Source: Prochilodus magdalenae
Taxonomy: Eukaryota > Chordata > Actinopteri > Characiformes > Prochilodontidae
DNA: 64,000 bases
NCBI GenBank assembly: GCA_024036415.1
Contig: JAMWET010000582.1
Coordinates: 1-64,000, forward strand
Direction: 5' to 3'
Shown: in pieces, positions 45,883-58,148 of the stretch
Layout: each line of letters starts with the position of its first letter
Numbering within the stretch: position 1 is the first letter of the stretch
Position numbers and translations under genes: made by a program
Notes under the pieces: generated by a model
Database searches by the model: none
The model's input: only the letters and a program-made list of their open reading frames with translations
What the model was told of the DNA's origin: nothing

Positions 45883-47137
45883 CTGTAATAAAAAGCATAC
45901 ATGACATAATATATACTAATAATAACATAATAAAATACTAATGTAAATACATGTTTATAACAGGATATCACATTAAAAAACAAAACTGTGCATTTACACA
46001 AAATTCTGATGGTTTTGGCCAGACAGAATCCAGATTTAACTCAGGACTCAGTATTCTGTCCTGGCGGTAGATGGAGATGCCAACCAATGTGATGATTATG
46101 TGTATTATCAAGCTTCTGTTTTTTTAAGGAAAAGGTTTGCATGGGATTATTAACTAAATCAAATTTCTGTTTAAGTAAATGCAACTGACAAATTCTAAGT
46201 CGTATTAATTAGTCCAATTTATTTAGAAGATGGACATAGAAGTATAGAATTGAAAACAATTGGTCAGTCAATGATCAGGTCTGCTGCAGAAATCAATCTG
46301 CTGACAGCATATAGTCCACTGATCAGAGATTCTAATGGTTAATCTATCAACGACCACTGCAATTGGCAGGAAATTCTACACAGTGTTCTGACTGCACGCA
46401 TCCACAGCAAATGTCTGCATACTGAGAAAGGTTTGTCGATCATAAATTAGGCTAGACAAAATGATTTCAGCAAGAGTTAGTTGGTGTAAAGAATGAAGTG
46501 TTGATCAGAAACAACTCTGTGTTTATTAGTTTGCTGCTGTGCTGTTTGTATGTTAAACATGCTTACGTTTATGTGTTCAGCGAGGTGTATTTCACTAACA
46601 CTGAAATGTAGTCACTCAGTCACTCACTAAATGCAGTAGTTTATTATTTTTCCATTTATATTTTTCTCCTGTAGACTGTATCAATTTGTCAAGGTAGCTT
46701 ATCGAGCCAGTTCCTTGCAACAGCCTCGTCCGCATGTGAGCACACAGATTAAGGAGTTGCTTTGACCATGTCATAAAACATCTGTCAGCCCACATATTGT
46801 TTATTGTACCTCCTACTCACAAGCCTTTAAGAGGTTGGACCTTGTCAGTCAATATTGTGGGATGCACTTGTGTAGATGGACTACTGACAGTAACTGGATG
46901 AATAAATATTGCTGAGATCTACTTTGACGTGAAAGACTTTGTCTCTGTTGATCATCAGTGTAAATAACAACAAAAATGTTAACCAGTGTGTTTCAACGTT
47001 CTAGGACAACAAAACATAAAACCATCCAAATGAGTAAAAACATTCATGAGCATTACAGCTAGCTTTATCACTTTATCACTAACTCTGTGTACAGTTTCAC
47101 CTGTGTCTCTCACTCTCACTGCATGTGGATCACGTAC
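45883..47137. other. Intron; no exon seen
   Basis: No recognised element or exon. Confidence 0.4.
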
Positions 47138-47197
47138 CTGATATGGTCTCCATAAAGCCCAGGAAGGTCAGAATCACCACACAGAGCACCTTCATTT
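47138..47197 (-). CDS. Signal-peptide exon and start of the Ig-LRR receptor
   Basis: An exon of 60 nt after acceptor acctgtttttcag. Two bases in lies ATG (47195-47193), followed by MKVLCVVILTFLGFMETIS and donor tcag|gtacg in phase 1, matching the IgV exon. The sequence has a basic n-region, a hydrophobic core and a small-residue end, a clear signal peptide. The start choice is firm because the acceptor lies directly before the ATG, so the 5' UTR is in one or more upstream exons. Confidence 0.88.
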
Positions 47198-47399
47198 CTG
47201 AAAAACAGGTAACATAGACTTCAGCTCATGTTTTTCATACGGATGACATTGTTCCAAAGATCAATGTCAGAACATTTCTCAACCAGAAGCACTGGAATAA
47301 CACTGAGGTTCAAGAGTTCGGCCCATAAGAAAGCCAGATATGACCCTCAGAGGACCATCAGGATGGCCAAAATAAACTACAGAGACATAATCTAACTAC

Positions 47400-48218
47400 C
47401 TTGGGTCTGATCTCTTTGTGCTATCACTACAAAGCTGACGGGGTCCACAATCGGGTGCTCAGAGCATGTGCTATCCAGCCGGCTGAGGTTTTCACTGACA
47501 TCTTTAACCTCTCCCTAAGACTGTCAGTGATTCCCACATGCTTCAAGAGAACCACAATTGTTCCGGTTCCCAATAAACCAGCCATCACATGCCTGGATGA
47601 CTATCGCCCTGTTGCGCTGACATCAACAGCTATGAAGTGCTTAGAGCGACTGGTCAAAACCCACATCTGTTCCTCACTTCCAGACACCATGGACCCTCAC
47701 CAATTTGCATACCGCTCCAACGGATCCAAAGATGACGCTATTGCACTGACAGTACTCGCTGCCCTCACACACTTGGACAGAAAGAACACATATGTGAGAA
47801 TGCTGTTCATAGATTACAGCTCAGCATTCAACACCATCATCCCGGCTAAACTCATCCCCAAGCTCACAGACTCAGGGTCTGAACTACCATCCGTGCAACT
47901 GGATTCTGGACTTCCTGACAGGTAGACCCCAGGTGACTCTGACTCTGAGCACAGGGGTTCCTCAAGGCTGTGTCCTCAGCCCCCTCTTGTATTCCCTGTT
48001 TACACATGACTGTGTAGTCAGACACACATCCAACAACGTCTTTAAGTTTGCTGATGACACCACCATCCTAGGCCTCATCACAGATGGAGACGAGACTGCC
48101 TACAAAGAACGAGGTCAGTGTCCTGTCAGAGTGGTGCTATCATAACAATCTCTGTCTTAATATCAGCAAAACTAAGAAGATTACCGAGGACTATAGGAAG
48201 CTGCAGAGGGGTGGTCAC
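47400..48218 (+). mobile_element. LINE (CR1/jockey-type) reverse-transcriptase fragment
   Basis: An RT domain read mostly in one frame with one break near 47925: [75 protein letters not shown] and the catalytic FADDTT. After SKTKKITEDYRKLQR it is cut by a Tc1 element. It probably belongs to the same family as the 3' ends at 11.6 and 54.3 kb. It lies in the first intron of the receptor gene, opposite strand. Confidence 0.85.
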
Positions 48219-48269
48219 TTTATAATATAATAATGATTTTTCTTTATTTAATATGTTTAATTAGTCTGT

Positions 48270-49500
48270 GGTGTGAAAAAGTGTTCTTATTTATTTTGCA
48301 TGTTTGTCACTTTTAAATGTTTCAGAAAAAATGTACATATTAGTCAACACAACACAAGTAAACATAAAATGCAGTTTTAATTGATGGTTTTTATTATTAA
48401 GGGAGAAAAAAACCTACATGGCCCCATGTGAAAAAGTGTTTGCCCCCCAGTTAAAGCATAACTTAACTGTGGTTTATCACAGTTCAATTTCAGAGTTCAA
48501 TTTCCCTAGCCACACCCAGGCCTGATTACTGCCTCACCTGTCCTCAATCAAGAAATTATTTAAATAGGACCTGCCTGACAAAGTGAAGTAGACCAAAAGA
48601 TACTCAAAAGCTAGACGTCTTGCCAAGATCCAAACAATTGAGATTTTTCAGTCTGGAAAAGGTTATAAAGCCATTTCTAAAGTTTTGGGACTCCAGTGAA
48701 CCAAAGTGAGAGCTGTTATCCACAAATGTCAAAAACGTGGAACAATGGTGAACCTTCCCAGGAGTGGCCAGCCGAACAAAATTACCCCAAGAGCACAATG
48801 ACGACTCCACAAGAGGTCACAAAAGACCCCACAACAACATCCAAAAAACTGCAGGTCTCACTTGTCTCAGTGAAGGTCAGTGTTCATGACTCCACCATAA
48901 GAAAGATACTGGGTAAAAATGGCCTGCATGGCAGAGTGCCAAGACAAAAACCCCTGCTGAGCAAAAAGGACATTAAGGCTCATCTTAATTTTGCCAGAAA
49001 ACATCTTGATGATTCCCAGTACTTTTGGGAAAATACTCTGTGGACTGATGAGACAAAAGTTTTTGGAAGGTGTGTGTCCCATTACATCTGGCGTAACAGT
49101 AACACTGCCTTTCCGAAAAAGGCCACCATACCTACAGTAAACTATGGCGGTGTTAGTGTGATGGTCTGGGGCTGTTTTGCTGCTTCAGAACCTGGGAGAC
49201 TTGCTGTGATAAATGGATCCATGAATTCCACTGTCTACCAAAAGATCCTGAAGGAGAATGTCCGCTCACGCTGAACTGAACTTGAGTTGTGCAGCAAGAC
49301 AATGAGCATGTCCACCTCTGAATAGCTAAAGAAAAACAATGGGAAGACTTTGCAGTGGCCTTTTTTCTCCTTTAATAATAAAAACCTTTATTTAAAAACT
49401 GCATTTTGTGTTTACTTGTGCTGCCTTTGACTAATATTTAAATTTCTTTGTTGATCTGAAACATTTAAGAGTGACAAACATGCAAAAAAATAAGAAATCA
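48270..49500 (+). mobile_element. Tc1-like transposon with long inverted repeats, decayed
   Basis: Inverted repeats of roughly 130 bp or more: left part gcatgtttgtcacttttaaa and aagtaaacataaaatgcag; right part cattttgtgtttacttgtg and gagtgacaaacatgcaaa. The transposase starts near 48600 with an HTH in a broken frame. 48696-49274 keeps STIRKILGKNGLHGRVPRQK, the first catalytic Asp in ENTLWTDETKV, and VMVWGCFAASEPGRL, then ends prematurely. It is inserted into the LINE before it. Confidence 0.85.
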
Positions 49501-51115
49501 TGACCACACAGCTGTAATATTGGCTTGCTGTAGAGTAACAACCTGAGCCTCACCACAAGCATTTCAATGCGCAAATGTCCTGACATGCAAATTACAAATA
49601 AACCTAAAACTTGACCTTTTTTATGGACTTGTATGGAATTTTTACAGTGGCCTCATGAAGTCAAAAACATACATGAACAGTTCTGGTAGTAGTGCTTTGA
49701 ATTTATCTTGTCAGTGTTTATTTGATGCTCTGCAAAGGACAAACGTAAAAATAGCTGTGTGTATTGTTTTGGTGGAAAGAATCAGTCCTCTTAAAATTTC
49801 TTAAATTGTACATTAAAGTATCATAATATTAAAATTCTTGTTCAAATTCAAAATTAATTTAAAAAATATGCAATTTTTTTTTATATTTTATTTTTTTATT
49901 TCTAAATATATTCCACCTGATGCTTCTCCATTCAAGGGTTAAAAAGGTTTCAGATATTACACAGTGTTTGCCTGGCACAACTTCATCCTGTGCTGTCAGC
50001 TCCTCACACAGATGTTTGTTGATATCCAGAAAGCAGCATGGATCAACGACTGAAGATAAGAGGACATAGTAGAGGTTCTCCAGCAGACCACTGCTCAGTT
50101 GTCATTGTTCTCTGTCCTTAATAACGTACTAACCTACAGATGTTGTTGTGGTTTGTACTAAAGAATCTGCTATTCTTTGGTTCCAGCTGGGATCAAACTT
50201 TTCGGGTTTTGAACTTATTGATTTTTGGGTTTTGATTTAATAAGTGCAGGAATGGGAACAGAACCCTTTAGTGGAAAAGGGCTAAAAGAGGCATTTCAGC
50301 CACATGTGCAGAATTCTCTACAGGATATAAACTAAAGGTTTTTGTGTAGGAGTCCAAATTTACTCACATAGTGCACTATGAACATAGTAAGGAGTCATTT
50401 TGGGGCTCAGACATAGTGTTTAAGGGTTACTGAAAATGTAACTTCTCAAACTTAATGCAACACAGTGTATGGTAGATACTAATGCTGCTTTCAAGTGGTG
50501 TCTGAAACTAGGAAATACCAGTTTTCCTAGTTGTAAATTCAGTTTGAAAGTCTGACAAAGGCGTGTTTATATAGTGTGAACTCAAAAGGGAAGATACAGG
50601 AGTTCACAAGATATGGCGTGTAATTCAGCCTTTTCAGCAAGTAATAATCTGGCATTACAACCTTTAAAGGAGCCCACAAAGGAGCCCACATTAGCTTCTT
50701 GCCCATTATGTAATATCTTATACAGTGCTAACACTGATGGTCCCAGAGTGAGGTGCTGTGGCTCTGTAGTTTGACCCTCCTCACCACCATTAGAGTGCGC
50801 ATTCTCTGTACAGCAAACCAACACTAAGTAACACTGAAACTACAGGAAGAGACAGATGCTCAAAGTCTGTTCACTATCAGCTGTTTATATTTTATTGTGT
50901 GTTTATTATTAGTGTGATTGGTTTCTGATTAATAATGACTACATTCAGAATAACTATGCTTTACAGATTAACACCAGACAACATATCATATATGCCTTAC
51001 TAGCTTAGACAATAATTATTCATTATAATAATTATTATTATCTATTATTATATCCAAAAAAAGGAATAGTTCTCTAATAGTTCTGTTCTGTGGTGGTCTA
51101 AATAAATGAATGAAG
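49501..51115. other. Intron; no gene seen
   Basis: AT-rich. The minus-strand open frame 50582-50824 is not recognised. Confidence 0.4.
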
Positions 51116-51119
51116 TGAA

Positions 51120-51690
51120 CAGTGATATTTCCTCGAATAACTGACTAGATTTTGATTAAAGTCATATACTGACCAGTTCTTGATAGTTACAAGTCTTATA
51201 GAAACAGAGGTTTAACAGTCTTAATATATATATATTGTGGTTCATTTACCTTTCTAGTGTTATTGTTACAGACATCAGTTTCAGAATCATCACCAGAAAA
51301 ACAGATCTATGTAGTTCCAGTTTACACACAAACCACATTCCACACTCAGGAGTAACTGAGGACATCAACACTCACAGAGACAGACAGAAAGAGGCAGAGC
51401 TACAAAGAGACCTACACTTCAGTGTGTTTAGTAGACTGATCTGGTCAGAGAAAGTCTGTAGTGACCTGACAGCGAGATCAGACTATACAGGGAAGAGAGA
51501 ATAAAGTGAACTTAGTACAGAACATAATAAATAAAACCTGTTTATATGAAAAGAATGAGGAAGTGTGTGTGTGTGAGACAGACAGAGAGATGGTGGGGGT
51601 GTAGGTCTTGTTTGTAGTAGTGATTCACTACTGGAGTCTGTGGCTCCAGTTCAGGTTCAAAGTGAAAGAGGAAAGTAACAACCGGTTTAA
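51120..51690 (-). repeat. Right arm of the inverted duplication
   Basis: Reverse complement of about 7335-7780 and 8455-8570. It is uninterrupted here, while the left arm holds an LTR remnant. It lies in the first intron of the minus-strand receptor gene. Confidence 0.8.
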
Positions 51691-51739
51691 CTGAAATGTT
51701 TGTGTGTGTGTGTGTGTTATTGCATGTGTTATAGGCTTG

Positions 51740-52330
51740 TGTATGTAATGTCCTGTCTTGTCTTGCCCGTTTTTCTCGGTTTTCTCTGGTTTTCTGTTTC
51801 TGTCTTGTCCATATGTTTCTGTTTGTTTTGTTTTTTTGCTCATCCTGTCTACGCCCCCTTGTCAGGCCCCTCACCTGTCTCTTGTTTGTAACTCTGTCCC
51901 TTCTCAGGTGTTTCTCGTTAGCCCTTGTTGTTTTATTCTCTCGTTGTGCCCTTTGTTCTTGCTTGGTGTTTTGTCTCTATGCCAGTTGTTGTTACAGTTG
52001 TTACATAACACCAAGCCAACTATGGATGCAGCAAGTCGACTTGATACTGGCGATAGGGACATTGCTTATATGCAAAACCTGCTTGACACTCTTCAGGATG
52101 GAAGACCTCTGTTGCTTTCTACTCTCATGGCTGTTCTCTGTCTGATGGAGAATGGGAGGATGTCACTTTAAGGGCTTTCAGATGAAGGTGAACTTTATTT
52201 TCAGTATTTGACCTGCCCCATGACACCTGAAGTGGTAAAAGTACTCTTTTTAAAAACTTTGCTCAGGGGAAAAGCTGCACAATGGGGAGACATTGTTTTG
52301 AAAAGGACGTCGGTACGGCCCCGTCTGCAC
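51740..52330 (+). mobile_element. Retroelement leader and gag-like start, remnant
   Basis: A pyrimidine-rich leader (shared with about 41305-41600) is followed at 52024 by ATG and MDAASRLDTGDRDIAYMQNL, which resembles the start of gag proteins of fish Gypsy elements. Slightly further, in another frame, comes PEVVKVLFLKTLLRGKAAQW. The frames are broken and no pol follows. Confidence 0.45.
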
Positions 52331-52460
52331 CCGAGACTCCTGTCCTACCCACGAGTTCCCGAGACTCCTGTCCTGCCCGGGGTTCCCGAGACTCCTGTTC
52401 TGCCCGGGGTTCGCGAGGCTCATGTCCTGCCCGGGGTTCCCGAGACTCATGTCCTACCTG
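52318..52460 (+). repeat. Minisatellite with a 27-bp unit
   Basis: Five copies of cgagactcctgtcctgcccg followed by gggttcc. The open frames across it are artefacts of the repeat. Confidence 0.85.
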
Positions 52461-52734
52461 GGGGTCCAGTCTCTATTCCAGTTCCCAGTCCAGTCTCCTT
52501 TCCAGTTTCCTGTCTGGACTTACAATTCTTTTTCCATGTTTTCCTCAATGTGTAACCCATCTTCTCGTCCAGGTTTTGTGTTTGTCCCTGTGACTGTCTG
52601 TCTTTTTGCCTGTCACTGTTAATGTTCAAGCTCCAGTGTCTTCAGGGTTGTCTCTACCTGTTGCTGTCTCTGTTCCTATTCCTGTTACCATTTCTGTTCC
52701 TGTCTTCCTGTCATCATTACTCCAGTCTGTTCAA

Positions 52735-52905
52735 AGTCCAGTCGTTTGTCCAGTCTCCTGTCCTGTCGTTTGTCCCGTCTTCTGTCCGTTCCTCAGTCCA
52801 GTCTCCTGTCCTGTTGTTTGTCCAGTCTCCTGTCCTGTTGTTTGTCCCGTCTTCTGTCCGTTCCTCAGTCCATGCTCCTGTCCTGTTGTTTGTCCAGTCT
52901 CACAA
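52735..52905 (+). repeat. Minisatellite of cagtctcctgtcctgttgtt-type units
   Basis: Copies of ccagtctcctgtcctgt, tgtttgtcc and cgtcttctgtccgttcctca in a higher-order pattern. Confidence 0.85.
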
Positions 52906-53163
52906 GCTCACACAGTCTCAGCACTAAACCTTCAGAAGCCACACACAGCACAACACAGTGTGGAACATTCTCATAATGAAAAAAGAGCAACAACAGAACA
53001 CAACAAGGAAGTGCTGATACTATATTCCTATGAAGACATTTTACCAACTGATCACACCACCTCACCTCTCAGTTCAGCCTGAGAGTCTGTTTCACATTAC
53101 AGTCAAACACACAAGTAGTAAAATCAGTAATCATATCCACCATAAAGCTGAGAGCAAAGTTAC

Positions 53164-53232
53164 CTGTTTCTGAGCTCAGTCTTCAGAGTCTTTCAGGGTC
53201 TTCAGCTCCATTTTCATCAGGAGATCCAGTCC
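53164..53232 (-). other. Possible 5' UTR exon of the Ig-LRR receptor
   Basis: Minus strand: a stretch ending gctcagaaacag|gtaactt with a good donor. It contains a short upstream frame (MKMELKTLKDSED stop) that is not the receptor start. The donor position fits a non-coding first exon upstream of the signal-peptide exon. The 5' limit and promoter are not visible. Confidence 0.35.
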
Positions 53233-53661
53233 TACATCAGAGACACATCAGCTCATTTATAATCACATGATCTCTATTTTAATACTGTAGTTTCTCACAG
53301 TAGATCGGTTTATTATACTACACACCTGTACACACACTCAGCTTCTCTACTGGAGTTTAGGCTGAATGATAAACTAGCTGCAGCTTTCTTTTCCTTATTC
53401 AGAGAAAACCAGTTGGACCACATTTACCCACATTACAGGTGTATCCGAAGTCCAGTCATAACAAGACCAGGCAAGCCTCCATCAACTGCACTGTATTTAT
53501 TATCTAAATGTCTGTTTTGTAATATATATATAGAAAACTTTGTTTAGGAGAGATATGAACATTTTACATCACCTACAGCATGTAGAAAAGTCCATTTGAC
53601 CAGTTTTCCAAAAACATTATTACGTATCATAATATAGTACAGTATCATAGTACTAATTATT

Positions 53662-54301
53662 ACGCTAGTACTGCTACTATTACTACTACTGCTACTACTA
53701 CTACTACTACTACTACAGCTACTACTACTACTACTGCTGCTACTACTAGTACTACTACCACTACTACTGCTACTACTACTGCTGCTACTGCTACTACTAC
53801 TACTCATTCTACTTCTTCTGCTACTTCCACTACTACTACTACCACTGCTGCTGCTGCTGCTGCTACTACTACTACTACTACCACTATTATTACTACTACT
53901 TCTGCTGCTACTACTATTACTATTGCTGCTACTGCTATTGCTCCTACAACTACTATTACTACTACTCATACTACTACCACTACTGCTGCTACTACTACTG
54001 ATACTACTACTATTACTGCTAATACTACTACTACAACTACTACTATTACTACTACTCATACTACTGCTTTTACTACTTCCACTGCTACTACTACTACTAC
54101 TACCACTACTACTATTACTACTACTCATACTGCTGCTGCTACTACTGCTGCTGCTACTACTACTACTGATACTACTACTATTACTGTTACTACTACTACT
54201 ACTATTACTACCACTACTACTACTATTACTGCTACTACTACTACTATTACTGCTGCTTCTTCTACTATTACTACTACCGCTACTAGTACTACAACAACTA
54301 C
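53662..54301 (-). repeat. 640-bp CTA/CTG trinucleotide array
   Basis: Almost pure mixture of CTA, CTG, TTA and CCA triplets. It creates a poly-Ser frame on one strand and a poly-Leu frame on the other. Neither is a gene. It begins exactly at the 3' tail of the minus-strand LINE at 54302. Confidence 0.95.
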
Positions 54302-55250
54302 TCAAGTCAAGTAGTTTTTATTGTCATTTCAACCATATACAGTGGTGTGCAGTACACAGTGAAACGAAACAACGTTCCTCCAGGACCAAGGTGCTACATA
54401 GAACAATAAATGCAATAAATACATAAGACAATTTACAATATACAAAACAGCAAACAATAAATACAGGGCGGGGACAGTGCAGATAGCCCACTGGTAGTAA
54501 AGACAGGGAGGGGACAGTGCAGATAGCCCACTGGTAGTAGGAGCAGCAAAGTCCATTTTTTATAGATGAACATTGTTTAAGCAGCAGTTATGTTCGTATA
54601 TTGATATAAATGAACATTGTACTCCTTAGGTGTATGTGTGACAGAGTTAAAAGATGAGACTGTGTGTGTGCGTTCAGTCCAGTCACTGAATGTGTTCAGT
54701 TATTCAGACCAGACTCTGGGTGTTAAGAAGTCTGATGGCTTGGGGAAAAAAGCTTTTGCTCACTCTGGATGTGAGGGCCCGGATGCTTCTGTACCTTTTT
54801 TCAGACGGTAGGAGGGTGAAGAATGTGTGTGAGGGGTGTGTGTGGTCATCCACAATACTGTTTGCTTTGCGGATGCAGCGTGTAGTGTAAATGTTCGTGA
54901 TGGTGGGGAGAGAGACACCAATGATCTCAGCCGTCCTCACTATTCGCTGCAGGGACTTGCGATCTGATACAGAGCAGTTCCCAAACCAGGCAGTGATGCA
55001 GCTGCTCAGGATGCTCTCGATGGTTCCTCTGTAGAATGTAGTGAGGATGGGAGGTGGGAGATTTGCCTTCGCAGGAAGTAGAGGCGCTGCTGGGCTTTCT
55101 TGGCTATGGTGCTGGTGTTGAGGGACCAGGTTGTGGCAGGTGAACTCCAAGGAACTTGGTGCTCTTGACGATCTCCACAGTGGAGCCGTCAATGTGTAGT
55201 GGAGAGTGGTCACGCCTTGTCCTTTAAAGTCAACAACCGTCAACTGCGGA
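54302..55250 (-). mobile_element. LINE 3' end with ORF2 C-terminus
   Basis: Minus strand: 55080-54704 encodes FYRGTIESILSSCITAWFGN, LQRIVRTAEIIGVSLPTI, DDHTHPSHTFFTLLPSEKRY and IRLLNTQSLV stop. A 3' UTR follows, ending acaataaaaactacttgac. Same family as 11589-12196. The 5' side is truncated and frameshifted. Confidence 0.8.
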
Positions 55251-55319
55251 ATCACTAAGTGCCTTAAAAAACCCACATTTTTTTATTTGACAATCTGTGT
55301 ACAAGGAAAATCGAAGCAG

Positions 55320-57012
55320 CAATGGCCAGAAAAAGATACCATTATTATGAGTTTGGTAACAAAACTAGCAAGCAACTGGCATGGCAGATAAAAACAGATG
55401 TATATATACAAATTCTTTTTATAGTATCATATATAACAGATAGTATTAAAACAGATGATGGTAGACAAATAGAAAATTCAAGAGACATAAATTCAGAATT
55501 TAAGAAATATTATCAAACATTATATAAGACTGACAGACAATGACAATACCAGAATAAAACAATTCCTGAATCAGTTACCTGAAATACTTTGTTTAAAATA
55601 ATAGCATCTCGATTGGAGAAAATCAATCCTAAAATTATCCATACAGACCAAGCAGGTTTTGTTAAGAACAAGCAAGGAGCATATAATGTTCTGAGGTTGT
55701 TTCATATTATTGATATTGCTAAAAGACAGGAACATCCCTTGGTGATATCGTCGATGGATGGAGAAGGCGTTTGACAGAATTGAACCTGATTTTCTTTTTG
55801 AGACTCTGAGGGCTATGAATTTTGAGACACCTTTATTAAACGCTCTTTTTGACTAATGGAGTTTACACTTTCCTGAGGCTGTGGACAGGGATGCCCAAGC
55901 TCTCCTGGCTTGTTCTCCATCACTATAGAGCCATTAGCCATTGCAATTTGCTCAGACTTATCTATCACAGGCACGATAATAGGCACAGAGGAGCATAAAC
56001 TGGCACTTTATGCAGATGATCTATTAGTATTTATATCCCATCTTTTCTTGCATGCCTTAAATAATACAGTGCAGTTTCAGTTTTCTGGGCTCAAAAAAAT
56101 CAACTTTCTACAATAATGTCAAACACGTTGATTTCGGCTACTTTTGATGCATGGCATAAGTTACATTCTGTCTTGGGCCTAGATATACAGCTGTTGGTTA
56201 ACACACCTCTTAAAAACAACCCAAGCATCCCTGCAACTTTAGCAGATGGTATATTACAAACCTGTGTCAGGAAAGGCATCAGATCGGTTGTGACCTCTAT
56301 ATCAATAATGTGTTTGCCAGCTTTGGTGAACTCTCTGAGTTCTATGGTTTACACAGACATAATCTTTTTAAATATCTACAGATCAGACATTGGATCGGGA
56401 GTCAATCATTAGGGGTATTCCGAAATAAACTAGAGGAAACTTTGCTTGAAACTTGTCTGTTGGAACCCAAATGTATTTCCACAAAAGGTCTTACTTCTTG
56501 TGTCTATAATGTTATTGATAACATGCCAACTTGTGTTCAAAAAAATAAAAATGGGAATTAGACCTAAGCTGCACGTATGAAGATGATAGCTGGAGCAGAT
56601 TACTGAATTCATTTCAGACAGTACTAGTATCTACCAAACACAGACAAATTCAATTTAACATTATCCATTGTACATATTAGACTCCATATGGGTTGAATAA
56701 ACTTAGTGATGGTATCTCCGGTGCCAAAGGTGTAAAACATCTGTTGAGGATCTTGTTCATATGCTTTGGAGTTGTGTACAGTTGCAGACCTACTGGAATA
56801 ATGTGATCACAAAAACCAGAGGTGTGTGGATTTAGACCCTGATTCCAAGATGTTATATCCCTGGAACTACTTCCTTGCAGGAGATACTTTGCTTTGCTGG
56901 CATCTACCACAGCAAAAAAATGTATACTTAAATACTGGAAATCTACAGAACCTCCAAACCAAAAACATTGGATTAACAAACTGTTATCATACTGCACTCC
57001 TAAAAAAATCCT
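55320..57012 (+). mobile_element. L1-type LINE, decayed ORF2
   Basis: Fragments in shifting frames follow L1 order: INSEFKKYYQTLYKTD, IASRLEKINPKIIHTDQAGF and VKNKQG, then the catalytic ALYADDLLVFIS (about 56008-56043), then C-terminal pieces to NIGLTNCYHTALLKKSW near 57014. Many stops. The 3' UTR continues at 61387 after the inserted element. Confidence 0.8.
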
Positions 57013-57039
57013 GGTAACCCTTTCTTTTAAAGTCCCCTA

Positions 57040-57400
57040 AATTCTAGGTATTAACTAGGTAAGTGTGAGGTACAAACTCCAAAGTACTAGGTAATTATTT
57101 TGGGGAACAAGATGGTAAGTACCAGGACAGTATAAATTAATTACACTGAAATGTCTCATGGGTTTGAGGTATTAACCAGGTAAGTGTGAGGTACAAATGT
57201 GGGTCACAGGATAGTAAGTACCAGTGCAGCCTAATTACACTGAAATGTCTCATGGGTTCTAGGTATTAACCAGGTAAATGTGAGGTACAAGCTTAGGTAA
57301 CATGATGGTAAGTACCAATGCAGCCTAATTACACTGAAAGTTCTCATGGGTTCTAGGTATTAACCATAGAAGTGTGTGGTACAAGCTTGGGTAACATGAT
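57040..57400 (+). repeat. Four tandem copies of a 92-122-bp subterminal unit
   Basis: The unit contains taggtattaaccaggtaagt, gaggtacaa, gatggtaagtaccaatgcag and ttacactgaaatgtctcatg. Copies begin near 57043, 57166, 57259 and 57351. Confidence 0.85.
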
Positions 57401-57896
57401 GGTAAGTACCAATGCAGTGTAATTTCATAGACATTAAAAATGCCAGTGAAAGTAACAAGTTGGTAATTACAAACATGGACACAATTTCACACTGAGAAAA
57501 TGATACGTTTATATCATTGTCTTATATAGTATGTACCTGTTTATTACTGAGAAAGAAAACTGAATCTGAACTGTAAGAGAAAGCAGCGATTATTTCTATG
57601 GTATTACTGAGTACTTACCATGTAGCTCAGAAAACTAGTCACTTGTAACACAGCCTGCTGTTAGTACTGAGTAACTAACAGAATGTTCTGCTTAATAAAG
57701 AGGTAAAGGGACTGTAAAAGAAAGCAGCAATTATTACTATGGTATTACTGAATGCTTACCATGTAGCTCGGAAAACTAACAACTGACACTTTTGACAGCT
57801 CTGTGTTTTGACACACACAATATTGTTCACAGAGAGATGTTCTGTCCTGACAAATGAAAGAACTAAAAAGTAAGAAGAATGAATTATGTTGTTATT

Positions 57897-58148
57897 TTAA
57901 TTGGGAACATCTAGGAATGCCTTGCACCTTAGGGCAAAATGAATCAGTGTTTCGTCTTCTATAAAATCAGGAAGTGGCCCACTGTCCTGCCCTTGTGCAG
58001 CGATCATGACTTCTGCTATAACAGCTGTCAGCACAATGGTGTTTCTGTCTACTTTCAGTTTTCGCACAGCTTACAGTGATGCTCCTTGTTCACTGAAATT
58101 CTTTCAATACTGCCCTGTATCGATGTAAGGCCTCCTCTGGGCACTTTA
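57897..58148 (-). pseudogene. CCDC106-like last exon, disrupted
   Basis: After acceptor tgttctgtag the minus strand reads KCPEEALHRYRAVLKEF. One extra base then shifts the frame and a TAA follows soon after. It continues VRKLKVDRNTIVLTAVIAEV, MIAAQGQDSG, and FIEDETLIHFALRCKAF to a stop at 57897. The VDRNT...IAE core aligns with exon 3 of the gene at 4475-4641. The two lesions make it a pseudogene. Confidence 0.75.

Noticed and set aside
27730..53232. A canonical NLRC3-like gene with FISNA-NACHT
   Set aside because: I looked for a long exon with Walker A/B motifs on both strands between the TM exon and the LRRs and saw none. The linker starts at its own acceptor in both copies.
53544..54426. 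Long open frames (253 codons poly-Ser on minus, 167 codons poly-Leu on plus)
   Set aside because: They are products of the CTA/CTG triplet array, with no start context, domain or splice support.
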